Made by a program: the position numbers and the translations under genes. Below are positions 48,900 to 57,090 of a stretch of 64,000 nt of DNA, in pieces. Every line of letters starts with the position of its first letter. Within the stretch, counting starts at the first letter, position 1. The notes beneath the pieces were generated by a model. That model was not told the DNA's origin. It did not search any database and was given only the letters and a program-made list of their open reading frames with translations. The stretch is from an uncultured Erythrobacter sp. (GTDB taxonomy: Bacteria > Pseudomonadota > Alphaproteobacteria > Sphingomonadales > Sphingomonadaceae), in contig NZ_CANMZM010000001.1 of assembly GCF_947502395.1 (NCBI RefSeq), positions 1,116,001 to 1,180,000 of the forward strand, read 5' to 3'.

Positions 48900-50981
48900 T
48901 CATGCCGATATTGTTACATCTTTGGTCTTCGCTGCATCTGATGGCCGGGCTTTGCGCCTGTCCGCCGCACCGAAATCACCGAATGCCTCGCGCGCGATGA
49001 CATAGAGAATTTTGGTACCGGCGGCGAGCACACCTCGGATGGTGCCAGATATCTTGGACTGCCCAATACGGCGACGATAGCTGACCGGCCTCTCAACCAC
49101 GCGCATATCGAGCTTCGCGGCACGCACTTGCATCTCAATCGTCCAGCCAAAGTCACGATCCGCCATGGCAAGCGCATCAAGCGAGCTTCTACGTACGGCA
49201 CGGAATGGTCCAAGATCGGTGTATCGCATGCGCCAGATCATCCGCACCAATGCGGGAGCAAGCCAATTTCCTAAGCGCTGTGGCGTGGTCATAGCGCCCT
49301 TCTCAACCTGACCAAGCGCGCGCGAGCCGATCACCATCTCTGCCTCTCCCGATATAATCGGTTCTAAGAGCGACGCTGCTTCTTCGGGCACGTCTGAAAG
49401 ATCAGCATCCATAAACAGGATTATATTGGCGTCCGGTGAAACAGCGCTCAATCCGGTGAGGCAAGCGGCGCCATACCCACGTTCGGGCTCATAGACGACG
49501 CTCGCGCCTGCTTCTCGTGCGAGCTGCGCGGTGTCGTCGCTAGAACCGTTATCCGCAACTATGACTTGAGACAGCCCGGTCGGGGCAGCCTTGAGGATGC
49601 CTTGCACGGTCTTGCCAATGGAAGTTTCTTCATTGAGTGCTGGGATGATCACCGAAACCTTAGGTTCGCTAATCGGACACAGCTTTGGCTTCTGTGCGGC
49701 TGGGCTGCGCTGCCAAGCGCGGAAAATGTCATACCCAATGGCTGCGGCCAACAGCAAACGCTCAGCGACAAGCGCGTAGGGATGAACATCAAAGTCAGCC
49801 AGGTTCAAGTCATCCAGATTGAACCCTGTAAAATACGAGAGAGGCAGAACCACGCTCGCGACATAGGGCGTAACCTCGCGCCGCCCGACCGCGAAGGGGA
49901 GTATCCAAACAAGATACCAAGGATTGACAGTGGGAGCGAAGAGCAAGATCGCACCGAATACAAAGCCCAAAGGCACACGCTCAAAGTCATGCGCGATCGC
50001 GTGCGCCCAAAGGACCAGAACTCCCGCAATCCCGAGCGCTGCCAAGCGGCCAAATTCAGGCCCAAAGGCGGCATCGAGCAGCTCATAGGTCACAGCATTA
50101 AAGTACCAATCAGACGCAAACGTCGCGGTGGTCTCAAAGCCCACTCCCTGCCCTTGCACTGCGAACACGCTGTAAAGAGCAAGAAGAGCAACAATCGCCG
50201 CGATCATAGCCTTTGGTGGCAAACGCAAGAGCACGGGCCAAGCAGCCAAAGCCACGAGCTTTACTCCCGCAGCCAATCCCAATAGCGCCCCGCCCATCAC
50301 CGGATGCCGTCGCCCCCAATAAAGCGCAGCGACTAGCGTCAAGCTGAGCAAGATATCAGGATGCAAATGGAGCGTGCTCTCGGCCACAACCATTGGGCTC
50401 CATGCAAACAAAGCCACCTTTTCGGGGCTGAAACGGCGGAGCAAAAGCGCTGAAATCAGCAGAGTGGCTCCACCAAAAAGGATACGGAGCCCTAAGGGGT
50501 CAGCGCCGGAGAATAGTGTGGTGATCGCAAAAAGGCCCTGAAGCACGGGACCATAGATGGTGGGCAGTTCAGGATAGTTGATCCACTCCAGCACCTGCTG
50601 CATCGCCGGAGGAACCGCAAGATTATCGTAGAAATCAAGGGGCGCTACGCCATAGGGTGTCCCCGTTTCGAGAACACGCCAGCCATCCCAGATAAAGCGA
50701 TAGAAATCGTCTTCGAAGCGCGTCTCCCCGAACAGTGCAAGCCCATGCGCCGCAACAGCGACCAGCATCACCGTACGGGCAGTGATTGCTGGAGACTTCC
50801 ACAAGCTCAGCGCGACCGCCGCGCTACCGATGCTCATCGCTGCGACATAAAACCCAATCGACGGGTTAGTGCTTCGCGAGAGAATGACAAGCGCGGTCAC
50901 ACTCGCAAGAAATGCGAAGGCTGCCAGCCACCCTCGCCAAGCCGAAGATACCATGGATTGTTGCCCGATCAGGTGCCCCAA
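48900..50981 (-). CDS. Fusion of GT87-like polytopic glycosyltransferase and GT2 domain
   Basis: The ~693-residue protein has two parts. The first ~440 residues contain about 10 hydrophobic helices and the catalytic-type loop RFEDDFYRFIWDGWRVLETGTPYGV of membrane GT87/GT-C polyprenol-sugar transferases. The last ~235 residues are a cytosolic GT2 domain (VSVIIPALNEET, VADNGSSDDT, MDADLSDVPEEA) like dolichol-phosphate mannosyltransferase. Such a fusion could make a polyprenyl-phosphate sugar and then use it across the membrane. The preferred start is TTG at 50981 with GGAGGT six bases upstream; ATG at 50954 is the alternative. A longer frame upstream overlaps another gene and is not coding. Confidence 0.83.
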   Translation of the reverse strand: MGHLIGQQSMVSSAWRGWLAAFAFLASVTALVILSRSTNPSIGFYVAAMSIGSAAVALSLWKSPAITARTVMLVAVAAHGLALFGETRFEDDFYRFIWDGWRVLETGTPYGVAPLDFYDNLAVPPAMQQVLEWINYPELPTIYGPVLQGLFAITTLFSGADPLGLRILFGGATLLISALLLRRFSPEKVALFAWSPMVVAESTLHLHPDILLSLTLVAALYWGRRHPVMGGALLGLAAGVKLVALAAWPVLLRLPPKAMIAAIVALLALYSVFAVQGQGVGFETTATFASDWYFNAVTYELLDAAFGPEFGRLAALGIAGVLVLWAHAIAHDFERVPLGFVFGAILLFAPTVNPWYLVWILPFAVGRREVTPYVASVVLPLSYFTGFNLDDLNLADFDVHPYALVAERLLLAAAIGYDIFRAWQRSPAAQKPKLCPISEPKVSVIIPALNEETSIGKTVQGILKAAPTGLSQVIVADNGSSDDTAQLAREAGASVVYEPERGYGAACLTGLSAVSPDANIILFMDADLSDVPEEAASLLEPIISGEAEMVIGSRALGQVEKGAMTTPQRLGNWLAPALVRMIWRMRYTDLGPFRAVRRSSLDALAMADRDFGWTIEMQVRAAKLDMRVVERPVSYRRRIGQSKISGTIRGVLAAGTKILYVIAREAFGDFGAADRRKARPSDAAKTKDVTISA

Positions 50982-50991
50982 AGAGGCACCT
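50971..50991. promoter_or_regulatory. Hairpin covering the ribosome-binding site of the fusion glycosyltransferase
   Basis: AGGTGCC (50971-50977) pairs exactly with GGCACCT (50985-50991) across a seven-base loop. On the leftward transcript one arm includes part of the GGAGGT ribosome site and the loop holds the TTG start. It could regulate translation or act as a weak terminator; it lacks a U-run. Confidence 0.4.
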
Positions 50992-51000
50992 CCAACGGCG

Positions 51001-51333
51001 CTAAAGCCGGTAGCGATCGCGCAAGTAGAAAAGAACCGCAGTGCGATCTTCTTCGGCAATATTGTATTGTCCCTTAGCCACATTCTCGGCAACTTCACGG
51101 GCCGTGTCCTTGTTAAGACGCCTGTGGAATTCACAACCCTTGCAAGTGATGTGCTTGCGCACTTGGGAGCGGCCTTGTCGAAGGAGCCGCTGAATCTGAC
51201 GGTCCTGTTGGGTCTGGACAGAGCCACTAAAGCCGCCGCCACCACGGCTGCTACCGCTGCTGCCCGATGCGAAGCTTGGTGATGCCAGTCCGACAAGCGC
51301 AACCGCGGCTGCTGTCAGTGCAATCATTCTCAT
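51001..51333 (-). CDS. Small secreted protein with CxxC motif, unknown function
   Basis: The 110-residue protein has a clear signal peptide (MRMIALTAAAVALVGLASPSFA), then a glycine/serine-rich stretch (GSSGSSRGGGGFSGS) and a charged helical domain. The domain contains ITCKGCEFHRRLN (a CxxC motif) and ends FYLRDRYRL. AAGGAA precedes ATG 51333. It leads the leftward operon of fusion glycosyltransferase, DUF547, TIGR04282 and TIGR04283. The cysteines could bind a metal or metalloid or form a disulfide. I do not recognise a family. Confidence 0.65.
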   Translation of the reverse strand: MRMIALTAAAVALVGLASPSFASGSSGSSRGGGGFSGSVQTQQDRQIQRLLRQGRSQVRKHITCKGCEFHRRLNKDTAREVAENVAKGQYNIAEEDRTAVLFYLRDRYRL

Positions 51334-51437
51334 GGAATGTTCCTTTCCAATCTCTCTCAAAATTCCGAACTCAAATCCCATTCGGAGTGAACCGCAAAAA
51401 CGTTACAGTCAGACTCAATGATCTTTTTCATAGGTTT

Positions 51438-52418
51438 TCAAGAGCCGTCCACCGCACCATTATGAGCACGCCGAAACGGGCGCGTGAGATAGTCGCTCAA
51501 ACCCGAAATCGGCTCGTAGCCGGCGATCCCTGTGGGATGAAGAGTCTCATTTGAAGGCAGATGCTGCGTCCCGAATATCCTATCGTAGAAAGAGAAGAAC
51601 GAGCAGTAATTGCGTCCCCAATCTTCCACCGCAAGGGAGTGATGATAGTGGTGATACACATTGTCCGCGAGCACATGACGCAAGACTGGAGGAAATGAGA
51701 CAGCCGGATTGTCGCTGTGCATGTAGTAGTTGGACACGATGTAGAATGTCGTGATGATCGCAAGATGCTGTTGCGGAGCCTCGATCACGAACACGAGCGG
51801 TATGGTAATCACAGCCAGATACAAAACATCCTGCGCCCAATGCGAGTAGCTGCGTGCGGCGTTCATATGCTCAATCTGGTGATGAACCGCATGGAACCTC
51901 CACAAGATCGGTACATCGTGCAGCGCCCGGTGCAGCCAGTACTCAAAAAAGCCAATCACCAGCATGTAGAGGATCGGGAATACGACCGCGACCGGGCCAA
52001 GGCTGTCGGTTCGTAGCAACGGAGTAAACTCGACGGCGCTCAGCCAGGAAAATGCAAAAACCTGCACCGAGGTTGCGATCAGCAAGGCTGTCGCGCCAAA
52101 AAACAGCCCTTGTGCATAGCGTTCGCGAAAATTGCGAAAGCCCATCTGACGCCATTCGAACAGGCCAAACAGGACCACGAGAGCAAGGAGCATCAGGACG
52201 GCATTAACGAGCGCCGCGGCCCATCCAGCAATCTCGAAGGAGTATCCAGCGTCAAACAGCGCCCAGCCGGTCTCATCTTGCACCCAACCAACAAACCGAA
52301 GCGCGCCTTCCGCACCCAGAAGCAAAAGGGCAAATGTCACGACAAATTGCCACAAAGAGCGCGGCGTTACGCTCTGAGTGGTTTCGGAACTCGTAGCTAT
52401 TGCTGGCTCAGAGATCAC
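51438..52418 (-). CDS. Sterol desaturase/fatty acid hydroxylase-family membrane protein
   Basis: The 326-residue protein has several hydrophobic helices. It also has the three histidine boxes of the di-iron hydroxylase family: HRALHD, HAVHHQIEHM and, after further histidines (NYYMHSDNP), HHYHHSL. It should hydroxylate or desaturate a lipid, carotenoid or sterol-like substrate at the membrane. Its neighbours do not name the substrate. It lies upstream of the small secreted protein in the same direction, with about 100 bases between. Confidence 0.87.
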   Translation of the reverse strand: MISEPAIATSSETTQSVTPRSLWQFVVTFALLLLGAEGALRFVGWVQDETGWALFDAGYSFEIAGWAAALVNAVLMLLALVVLFGLFEWRQMGFRNFRERYAQGLFFGATALLIATSVQVFAFSWLSAVEFTPLLRTDSLGPVAVVFPILYMLVIGFFEYWLHRALHDVPILWRFHAVHHQIEHMNAARSYSHWAQDVLYLAVITIPLVFVIEAPQQHLAIITTFYIVSNYYMHSDNPAVSFPPVLRHVLADNVYHHYHHSLAVEDWGRNYCSFFSFYDRIFGTQHLPSNETLHPTGIAGYEPISGLSDYLTRPFRRAHNGAVDGS

Positions 52419-52523
52419 TGCGTTGTCGTCTTCCCCATGATTTTTGACTCTCTATGTGCACTTCGCGACAATTGAGGCATGTGTTACACTGCGGCCCGGG
52501 ATTGAGCACTCCTGCGCCTCGCC

Positions 52524-53189
52524 TCAATCCCTAGCCGACCAAACCTGAACCAGTCGCCGATCACGGCCACAGGCCGTACGATAGTAGTTGTAGCGCAGTC
52601 GGTTGGTCTTGTAATAGTCTTGGTGGTAATCTTCGGCTCGATAAAATGCTGCACGATCTTTGATCATGGTGACAAACGGCTGACCAAGCTTTTCTTCAAG
52701 CTGTTCCTTAGATCCATCAGCCGCCTCTTTTTCTTCGGGAGTTCCGGGAAAGACAGCGGCGCGGTAGCTGGTGCCTTTGTCACAAAACTGACCTCGATCA
52801 TCGAAGGGATCGACATTCTTCCAAAAGACGGAAAGCAGCTCTTCGTAACTCACCTTGGATGTGTCATAGGTGACCAAAACCGCCTCATAGTGGCCGGTCT
52901 CGTTGTAAGTGACTTGCTCGTAAGTCGGATTTTCAAGGGTTCCACCAGTATAGCCGGAGATCACATCGACAACACCATCGACCTTTTCGAAGTCGGATTC
53001 AGCGCACCAGAAGCAACCCATGGCGAAAACTGCGGTTGCCTGGCCGGGTGCCAGATCCTCGACGCTCACCAATGTGCTTTCGCCATTGGCAGAGCCTTCG
53101 GCTGGAGACTGAAGCGCACATGCTGCCAACGCGACTGAGGCGACAGCAAACACGATTTGAGTGCGCCCTTTGGAAAGAAACGAAATCAT
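52524..53189 (-). CDS. msrA: Exported peptide-methionine (S)-S-oxide reductase
   Basis: The 221-residue protein has a lipoprotein signal (lipobox LAAC, Cys24) and a full MsrA domain with the catalytic motif GCFWC (nucleophile Cys59). SGYTGG, GHYEAV and DQ/DRGQFCDKGTSYR-like segments follow. It would repair oxidised methionine in envelope proteins; most MsrA are cytoplasmic, so the lipoprotein form is notable. A resolving cysteine (TACGRDRR) lies near the C-terminus. It reads alone. Confidence 0.93.
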   Translation of the reverse strand: MISFLSKGRTQIVFAVASVALAACALQSPAEGSANGESTLVSVEDLAPGQATAVFAMGCFWCAESDFEKVDGVVDVISGYTGGTLENPTYEQVTYNETGHYEAVLVTYDTSKVSYEELLSVFWKNVDPFDDRGQFCDKGTSYRAAVFPGTPEEKEAADGSKEQLEEKLGQPFVTMIKDRAAFYRAEDYHQDYYKTNRLRYNYYRTACGRDRRLVQVWSARD

Positions 53190-53695
53190 CTGATGGATTC
53201 CTTATCTACTTTGGATGGATTGTGGAGCGTCGCTTCTGCCCAACGCCCCCGACTGGAAAATCCGTCAAGGGCAAGACCAATAGCCCAGCTAAAGGTGATT
53301 ACAAAGAGCGGCCAGATTGCTGGCGCCCACACTATTGAGCAACGCTTTCATTCAGTGTTCCCGAAAACCGATATGCGCATACAGCGCAAACATATGTACG
53401 TCGAAAAGAACAAACCGGTTACGCTTCCTATCGAAAGCTCGCAGGAGTAGCGAAAACCGTCAGGTGCGATGATAACTTCTCATTGGTGATTTCAGGTTTC
53501 GAGCGGGAAGATCCGCTGAATTTCATGCTGATAAGTGTGGCTCAATACTGGCAAACGTGACGGAGGGTGACTTGGCCTTTTGCACAGACAGGATGCTATC
53601 GGGACTCGGCCCGATTTGCATTGCGATAGTTATCCATAAACACTACTGACGATGAAGTTTTCAACCAGATTCTAATTGCCAAGCGAGGCCAGATT
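53190..53695. other. Non-coding interval between msrA and the GST-like gene
   Basis: These 506 bases hold no convincing gene. A rightward frame ending at 53450 overlaps the msrA start and shows no family or ribosome site. A small hairpin ATCGGG-N6-CCCGAT lies at 53598-53615, and a short palindrome TATGCGCATA at 53372-53381. Both are too small to interpret. Confidence 0.5.
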
Positions 53696-54856
53696 TTGAC
53701 TTATACTCTCTTTGGAATGGCCGGGTCACTCTACACCGCCCGCGCACGGTCCTACATGCGCACTAATGCGGTACCATTCACCGAAGTCAAAGCGGGGAGT
53801 GAGGAGTTTCTAGGCAAAATTGTCCCGCAAATCGGCCGCTGGATCATTCCGGTAATCAAAACACCTGAAGGATCAATCATTCAGGATGGTGCAGACATTA
53901 TCGACCACCTTGATGCTGCCGGTTTCAGCAAGAAGCCGATTTATCCAGCTGATCCAAAACTGCTGGTAATTGCACACCTGTTCGAGCTGTTTGGCTCGCA
54001 CGGGTTGCTGCGTCCCGCGATGCACTATCGCTGGAACTTTGATGACGTGAACCTGCCTTTCCTTAGAGAGACGTTCCGCGACGTCCTTCCATCAGGCCTA
54101 CCGAAAGAAGCAGAAGACGCGGCATTTCTTCACGCCAGCGGGCGGATGAGAAAGGCTGCGGAGGTGTTTGGGGTAAACCCACAGACCTACAATCTTGTAG
54201 AGGAAAGCTACGTGCAATTTCTATCGCTGATGGAGCAGCACCTGCGGATCCATCCCTTCATCCTGGGTGGTCATCCCACGATTGCTGACTACGGATTGAT
54301 AGGGGCCATGTATGCGCACCTTGGCCGTGATCCGGCCCCGCTTCATCTAATGCAAACTCGTGCGCCCAATGTGTTCCGATGGGTCGAGCGGATGAATATG
54401 GCCGAAACATTTGTCGACGGAGCTATGGCCAGTTCTGACGGTGAATTGATCGATAGTGAAACCCTGCCTGACAGCCTTTTTGATCTTATGCGGTTCATCT
54501 CCGAAGATTATCTCGCTGAGATCACAGCTCATGTGGAGCGTGCCAACAGCTGGCTTGAGCGTCATCCAGATATCGAAACCGGATCCTCAACCAACAATAA
54601 ATCCATGAAAAGCGGCATGGGTCTTGCGCCTTTCGCGTGGAGAGGCGCTCAGATTGAAACGGTAGTTATCCCTTATCGCTTCTGTTTGCTCCAAAGGCTG
54701 CACGATGCCTTTGAAGCTCAATCCACTGAAAACCAAGGTGCAATTCGAACGACGCTTCAAGGTGTCGAGCTCGACAGTCTGCTTGATCTAAAAACAAACC
54801 GCAGAATTGAACGTCACGAAAATGATGAGATTTGGGGTGAGAAAGCAGACGGCTGA
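53696..54856 (+). CDS. Glutathione S-transferase-like protein with C-terminal extension
   Basis: The 386-residue protein starts with a thioredoxin-like GST N-domain (YTLFGMAGSLYTARARSYM, IVPQIGRWIIPVIKT, IIQDGADIIDHLD) and a helical GST C-domain around 150-250 (HPFILGGHPTIADYGLIGAMYAHLG). The remaining ~130 residues exceed the usual 200-250 residue length of GST. They are helical and end in a charged tail; no domain is recognised there. TTG at 53696 is the start because the N-domain begins immediately. Substrate unknown. Confidence 0.78.
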   Translation: MTYTLFGMAGSLYTARARSYMRTNAVPFTEVKAGSEEFLGKIVPQIGRWIIPVIKTPEGSIIQDGADIIDHLDAAGFSKKPIYPADPKLLVIAHLFELFGSHGLLRPAMHYRWNFDDVNLPFLRETFRDVLPSGLPKEAEDAAFLHASGRMRKAAEVFGVNPQTYNLVEESYVQFLSLMEQHLRIHPFILGGHPTIADYGLIGAMYAHLGRDPAPLHLMQTRAPNVFRWVERMNMAETFVDGAMASSDGELIDSETLPDSLFDLMRFISEDYLAEITAHVERANSWLERHPDIETGSSTNNKSMKSGMGLAPFAWRGAQIETVVIPYRFCLLQRLHDAFEAQSTENQGAIRTTLQGVELDSLLDLKTNRRIERHENDEIWGEKADG

Positions 54857-54930
54857 GGATTGTTTAAGCCCATTTGAGGAGTGAAAGAAGAAGATGCCGG
54901 AATGCTATGCGCAATCGACGCTGACAAAAG

Positions 54931-57090
54931 CTAGAAAATCTGCCGCAGGCTGCGCGCAGTTTCCTTGAATGCCCAAAACGCGAAGGATTGCCCGCTGGTC
55001 TTGATCTGAATTGAGCCTGGCACCGTTTGGATCTGATCGCCCTCTGCACTCGCCGCGCCTTTCTCTGCAATCAATCGAACCCGGTAAAGCGCCTCGCGCG
55101 GAGTCAACTCGTCACCGTCACGGTCAACCGCAATCGGCCCGCCATTCGTTGACGCGAGGATTGGCTGTTCGAGCCGTTGAATCGCGCTAGAGGAAGTTTC
55201 AACCAACTTGGCCTTGCGGGCGGGCCCACCGGCGTCGGCCGCTACGAAGGTGCCAAGTGCTCCATCTTCTAGCCGCCATATGTCGTCCTCCACGAGGTAC
55301 GCCTGCACATCATAGTCGCTCGGTGTCACCACGTGCCCAATGACCTCAGCCCCTCCAATCCAGCGCCCCTGGTGCATATCAGGCGATAATCCCGCCACGA
55401 CCCCAGCATTCGGTGCACGAAGAACCAGCTTTTCGCTACGTCGTTCTAACCCGCTCAGTTTGTTCCGCTCACGGGCCAATTCGCGTTCAAGCACAGCCCG
55501 ATTGGACCGATCGCGTTGGTCTGCGACACTCCGGTCAACCTGTAACTGCAATTGGGCTATGCGAACTTTGGTTTCGGCTGCTTGCGCGGCGAGTTCGGGT
55601 GCCTGCAATTCAATAAGCGCGGTTCCCGGAGCAACCTCCTCACCATTCTCGACCAGAACGTCGACAATCATAGCTGGCTCACCCGAGACAATCGGTGCAG
55701 CTCCCACTGGGCTTAACACTGCATAGCCAGAGATATGGCGATCAAGCGGCAGGAACGCCGCGAGGGTCAATCCGCCTGAGATCCACAACCATGCACGCCC
55801 GCGTTTTGACGAGAAAATCCGGTCTTTCAACTGGGCCCAAGCGCGCAACTCACTCCACACAGGGCGGCCGATGAATACGGCGAGCTCAACCACTGCGAGG
55901 ATCAGGCCTAGGGGCTGGAAGAAGAGATTGTAGACCAGCACTGCAATGCCGATGAACAGGAACAAGCGATAGATCCAGGTCGCATAGGCATAGATAATCA
56001 TGCCTCGACGCAGTTTGGTTGGGACGATTTCTGGCGCAGGATCACTCAAGCCAAACAGCGCCTCTCGCAACCTCCATCTGCCAAGCGCAAAGGCGCGGGG
56101 CTGTAGGTTCGGCACATTGAGCAGGTCTGACAGCACGTAATATCCATCAAACCGCATGAACGGATTTAAGTTGATCGCAAGGCTCATGATCCAGCTGGTG
56201 GTTGCCAGGATAAATGCGACACTGCGCAACATGCCGTCGGGAAGAACCACCCACAGCATCGTGGCAACACTGGCGATCATCAGCTCGGTAGCGACTCCAG
56301 CGCAATCAATCGCAAGTCGCTGCTTGCGTGACCTCAACCGCCAGGCAGAAGTGGTGTCCGTGTACAGCACTGGCATCATCACAAGAAAACTCACGCCCAT
56401 TGTTGGGACACGGCAGCCATAGCGGGTGGCGGTATAGGCATGACCCAGCTCATGAAGGATTTTGACCACGACCAATCCTAAGCCGTACGCGATCACACCT
56501 TGCCAGCTGAAAAAATAGAGGAAGGAGGCAAGGAATGCGTCCCACTGTCGCGCCACGAGAAGCAGTCCAGCGAAAGCCAGTAAGGTAAAGAAAACAACGC
56601 TTTGCCACGACCAAAGAAAACTGACTCGATCTGCTGTACGATTTAGGAAGTCTGCTGGCTTGACCAAGGGGAGGCGAATGAAAAGATAGTTGTCGAGAAG
56701 CCACTCCCAGGCGGCTTTCTTGCTGCTGGCTCGCTGTTCAAGAAAGGTCGAGACGCTATCTCGACCGACTGGGGCAACGCTGAGGCTATTGGTAGCGACA
56801 AACTCGACCACTCCATTGAAGGCCCGATTGGCAGCTTCGTCATCAAGGCCATAACGGGAAAGCTCCGCACCAATGCCACCAAGCTGGCCACTGGCCCAAT
56901 GGGTGAGAATAATGAACTCAACCCGGCCAAGCTGAAAAAAGGCATGCCGGACCGGATCAAACAGCGTCCAACTGGGCGCGCCATTGACCAGCGGCGCTCC
57001 TGGTTCGATCCGCAATTCTTGCCTCAGACCCGGTAGGGGCGGCGGCGTGGGAGCCCCCGGCAGCTTTATTGGGATTGCGGTGCCCGTCAT
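54931..57090 (-). CDS. M50-family site-2-type metalloprotease fused to HlyD-like adaptor
   Basis: The 719-residue protein has three parts. Residues ~20-105 resemble a PqqD/winged-helix domain (SWTLFDPVRHAFFQLGRVEFIIL). Residues ~150-430 are a polytopic membrane domain with M50 metalloprotease motifs HELGH (213-217) and NPFMRFDGYY (309-318), the latter giving the third zinc ligand. Residues ~435-719 are an HlyD/biotinyl-lipoyl-type adaptor with a coiled coil (AAQAAETKVRIAQLQ, RELARERNKLSGLERR). It starts four bases before the stop of the upstream adaptor and ends an operon with adaptors, TolC and a giant adhesin. Cleavage or export of the adhesin is an inference. Confidence 0.82.
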   Translation of the reverse strand: MTGTAIPIKLPGAPTPPPLPGLRQELRIEPGAPLVNGAPSWTLFDPVRHAFFQLGRVEFIILTHWASGQLGGIGAELSRYGLDDEAANRAFNGVVEFVATNSLSVAPVGRDSVSTFLEQRASSKKAAWEWLLDNYLFIRLPLVKPADFLNRTADRVSFLWSWQSVVFFTLLAFAGLLLVARQWDAFLASFLYFFSWQGVIAYGLGLVVVKILHELGHAYTATRYGCRVPTMGVSFLVMMPVLYTDTTSAWRLRSRKQRLAIDCAGVATELMIASVATMLWVVLPDGMLRSVAFILATTSWIMSLAINLNPFMRFDGYYVLSDLLNVPNLQPRAFALGRWRLREALFGLSDPAPEIVPTKLRRGMIIYAYATWIYRLFLFIGIAVLVYNLFFQPLGLILAVVELAVFIGRPVWSELRAWAQLKDRIFSSKRGRAWLWISGGLTLAAFLPLDRHISGYAVLSPVGAAPIVSGEPAMIVDVLVENGEEVAPGTALIELQAPELAAQAAETKVRIAQLQLQVDRSVADQRDRSNRAVLERELARERNKLSGLERRSEKLVLRAPNAGVVAGLSPDMHQGRWIGGAEVIGHVVTPSDYDVQAYLVEDDIWRLEDGALGTFVAADAGGPARKAKLVETSSSAIQRLEQPILASTNGGPIAVDRDGDELTPREALYRVRLIAEKGAASAEGDQIQTVPGSIQIKTSGQSFAFWAFKETARSLRQIF

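Noticed and set aside
50982..51302. In-frame upstream extension of the fusion glycosyltransferase
   Set aside because: It lies across the small secreted protein gene, which has its own signal peptide and ribosome site, and the extension is low-complexity.
53157..53450. 97-codon rightward frame after msrA
   Set aside because: It overlaps the msrA start, has no ribosome site and no familiar motif.
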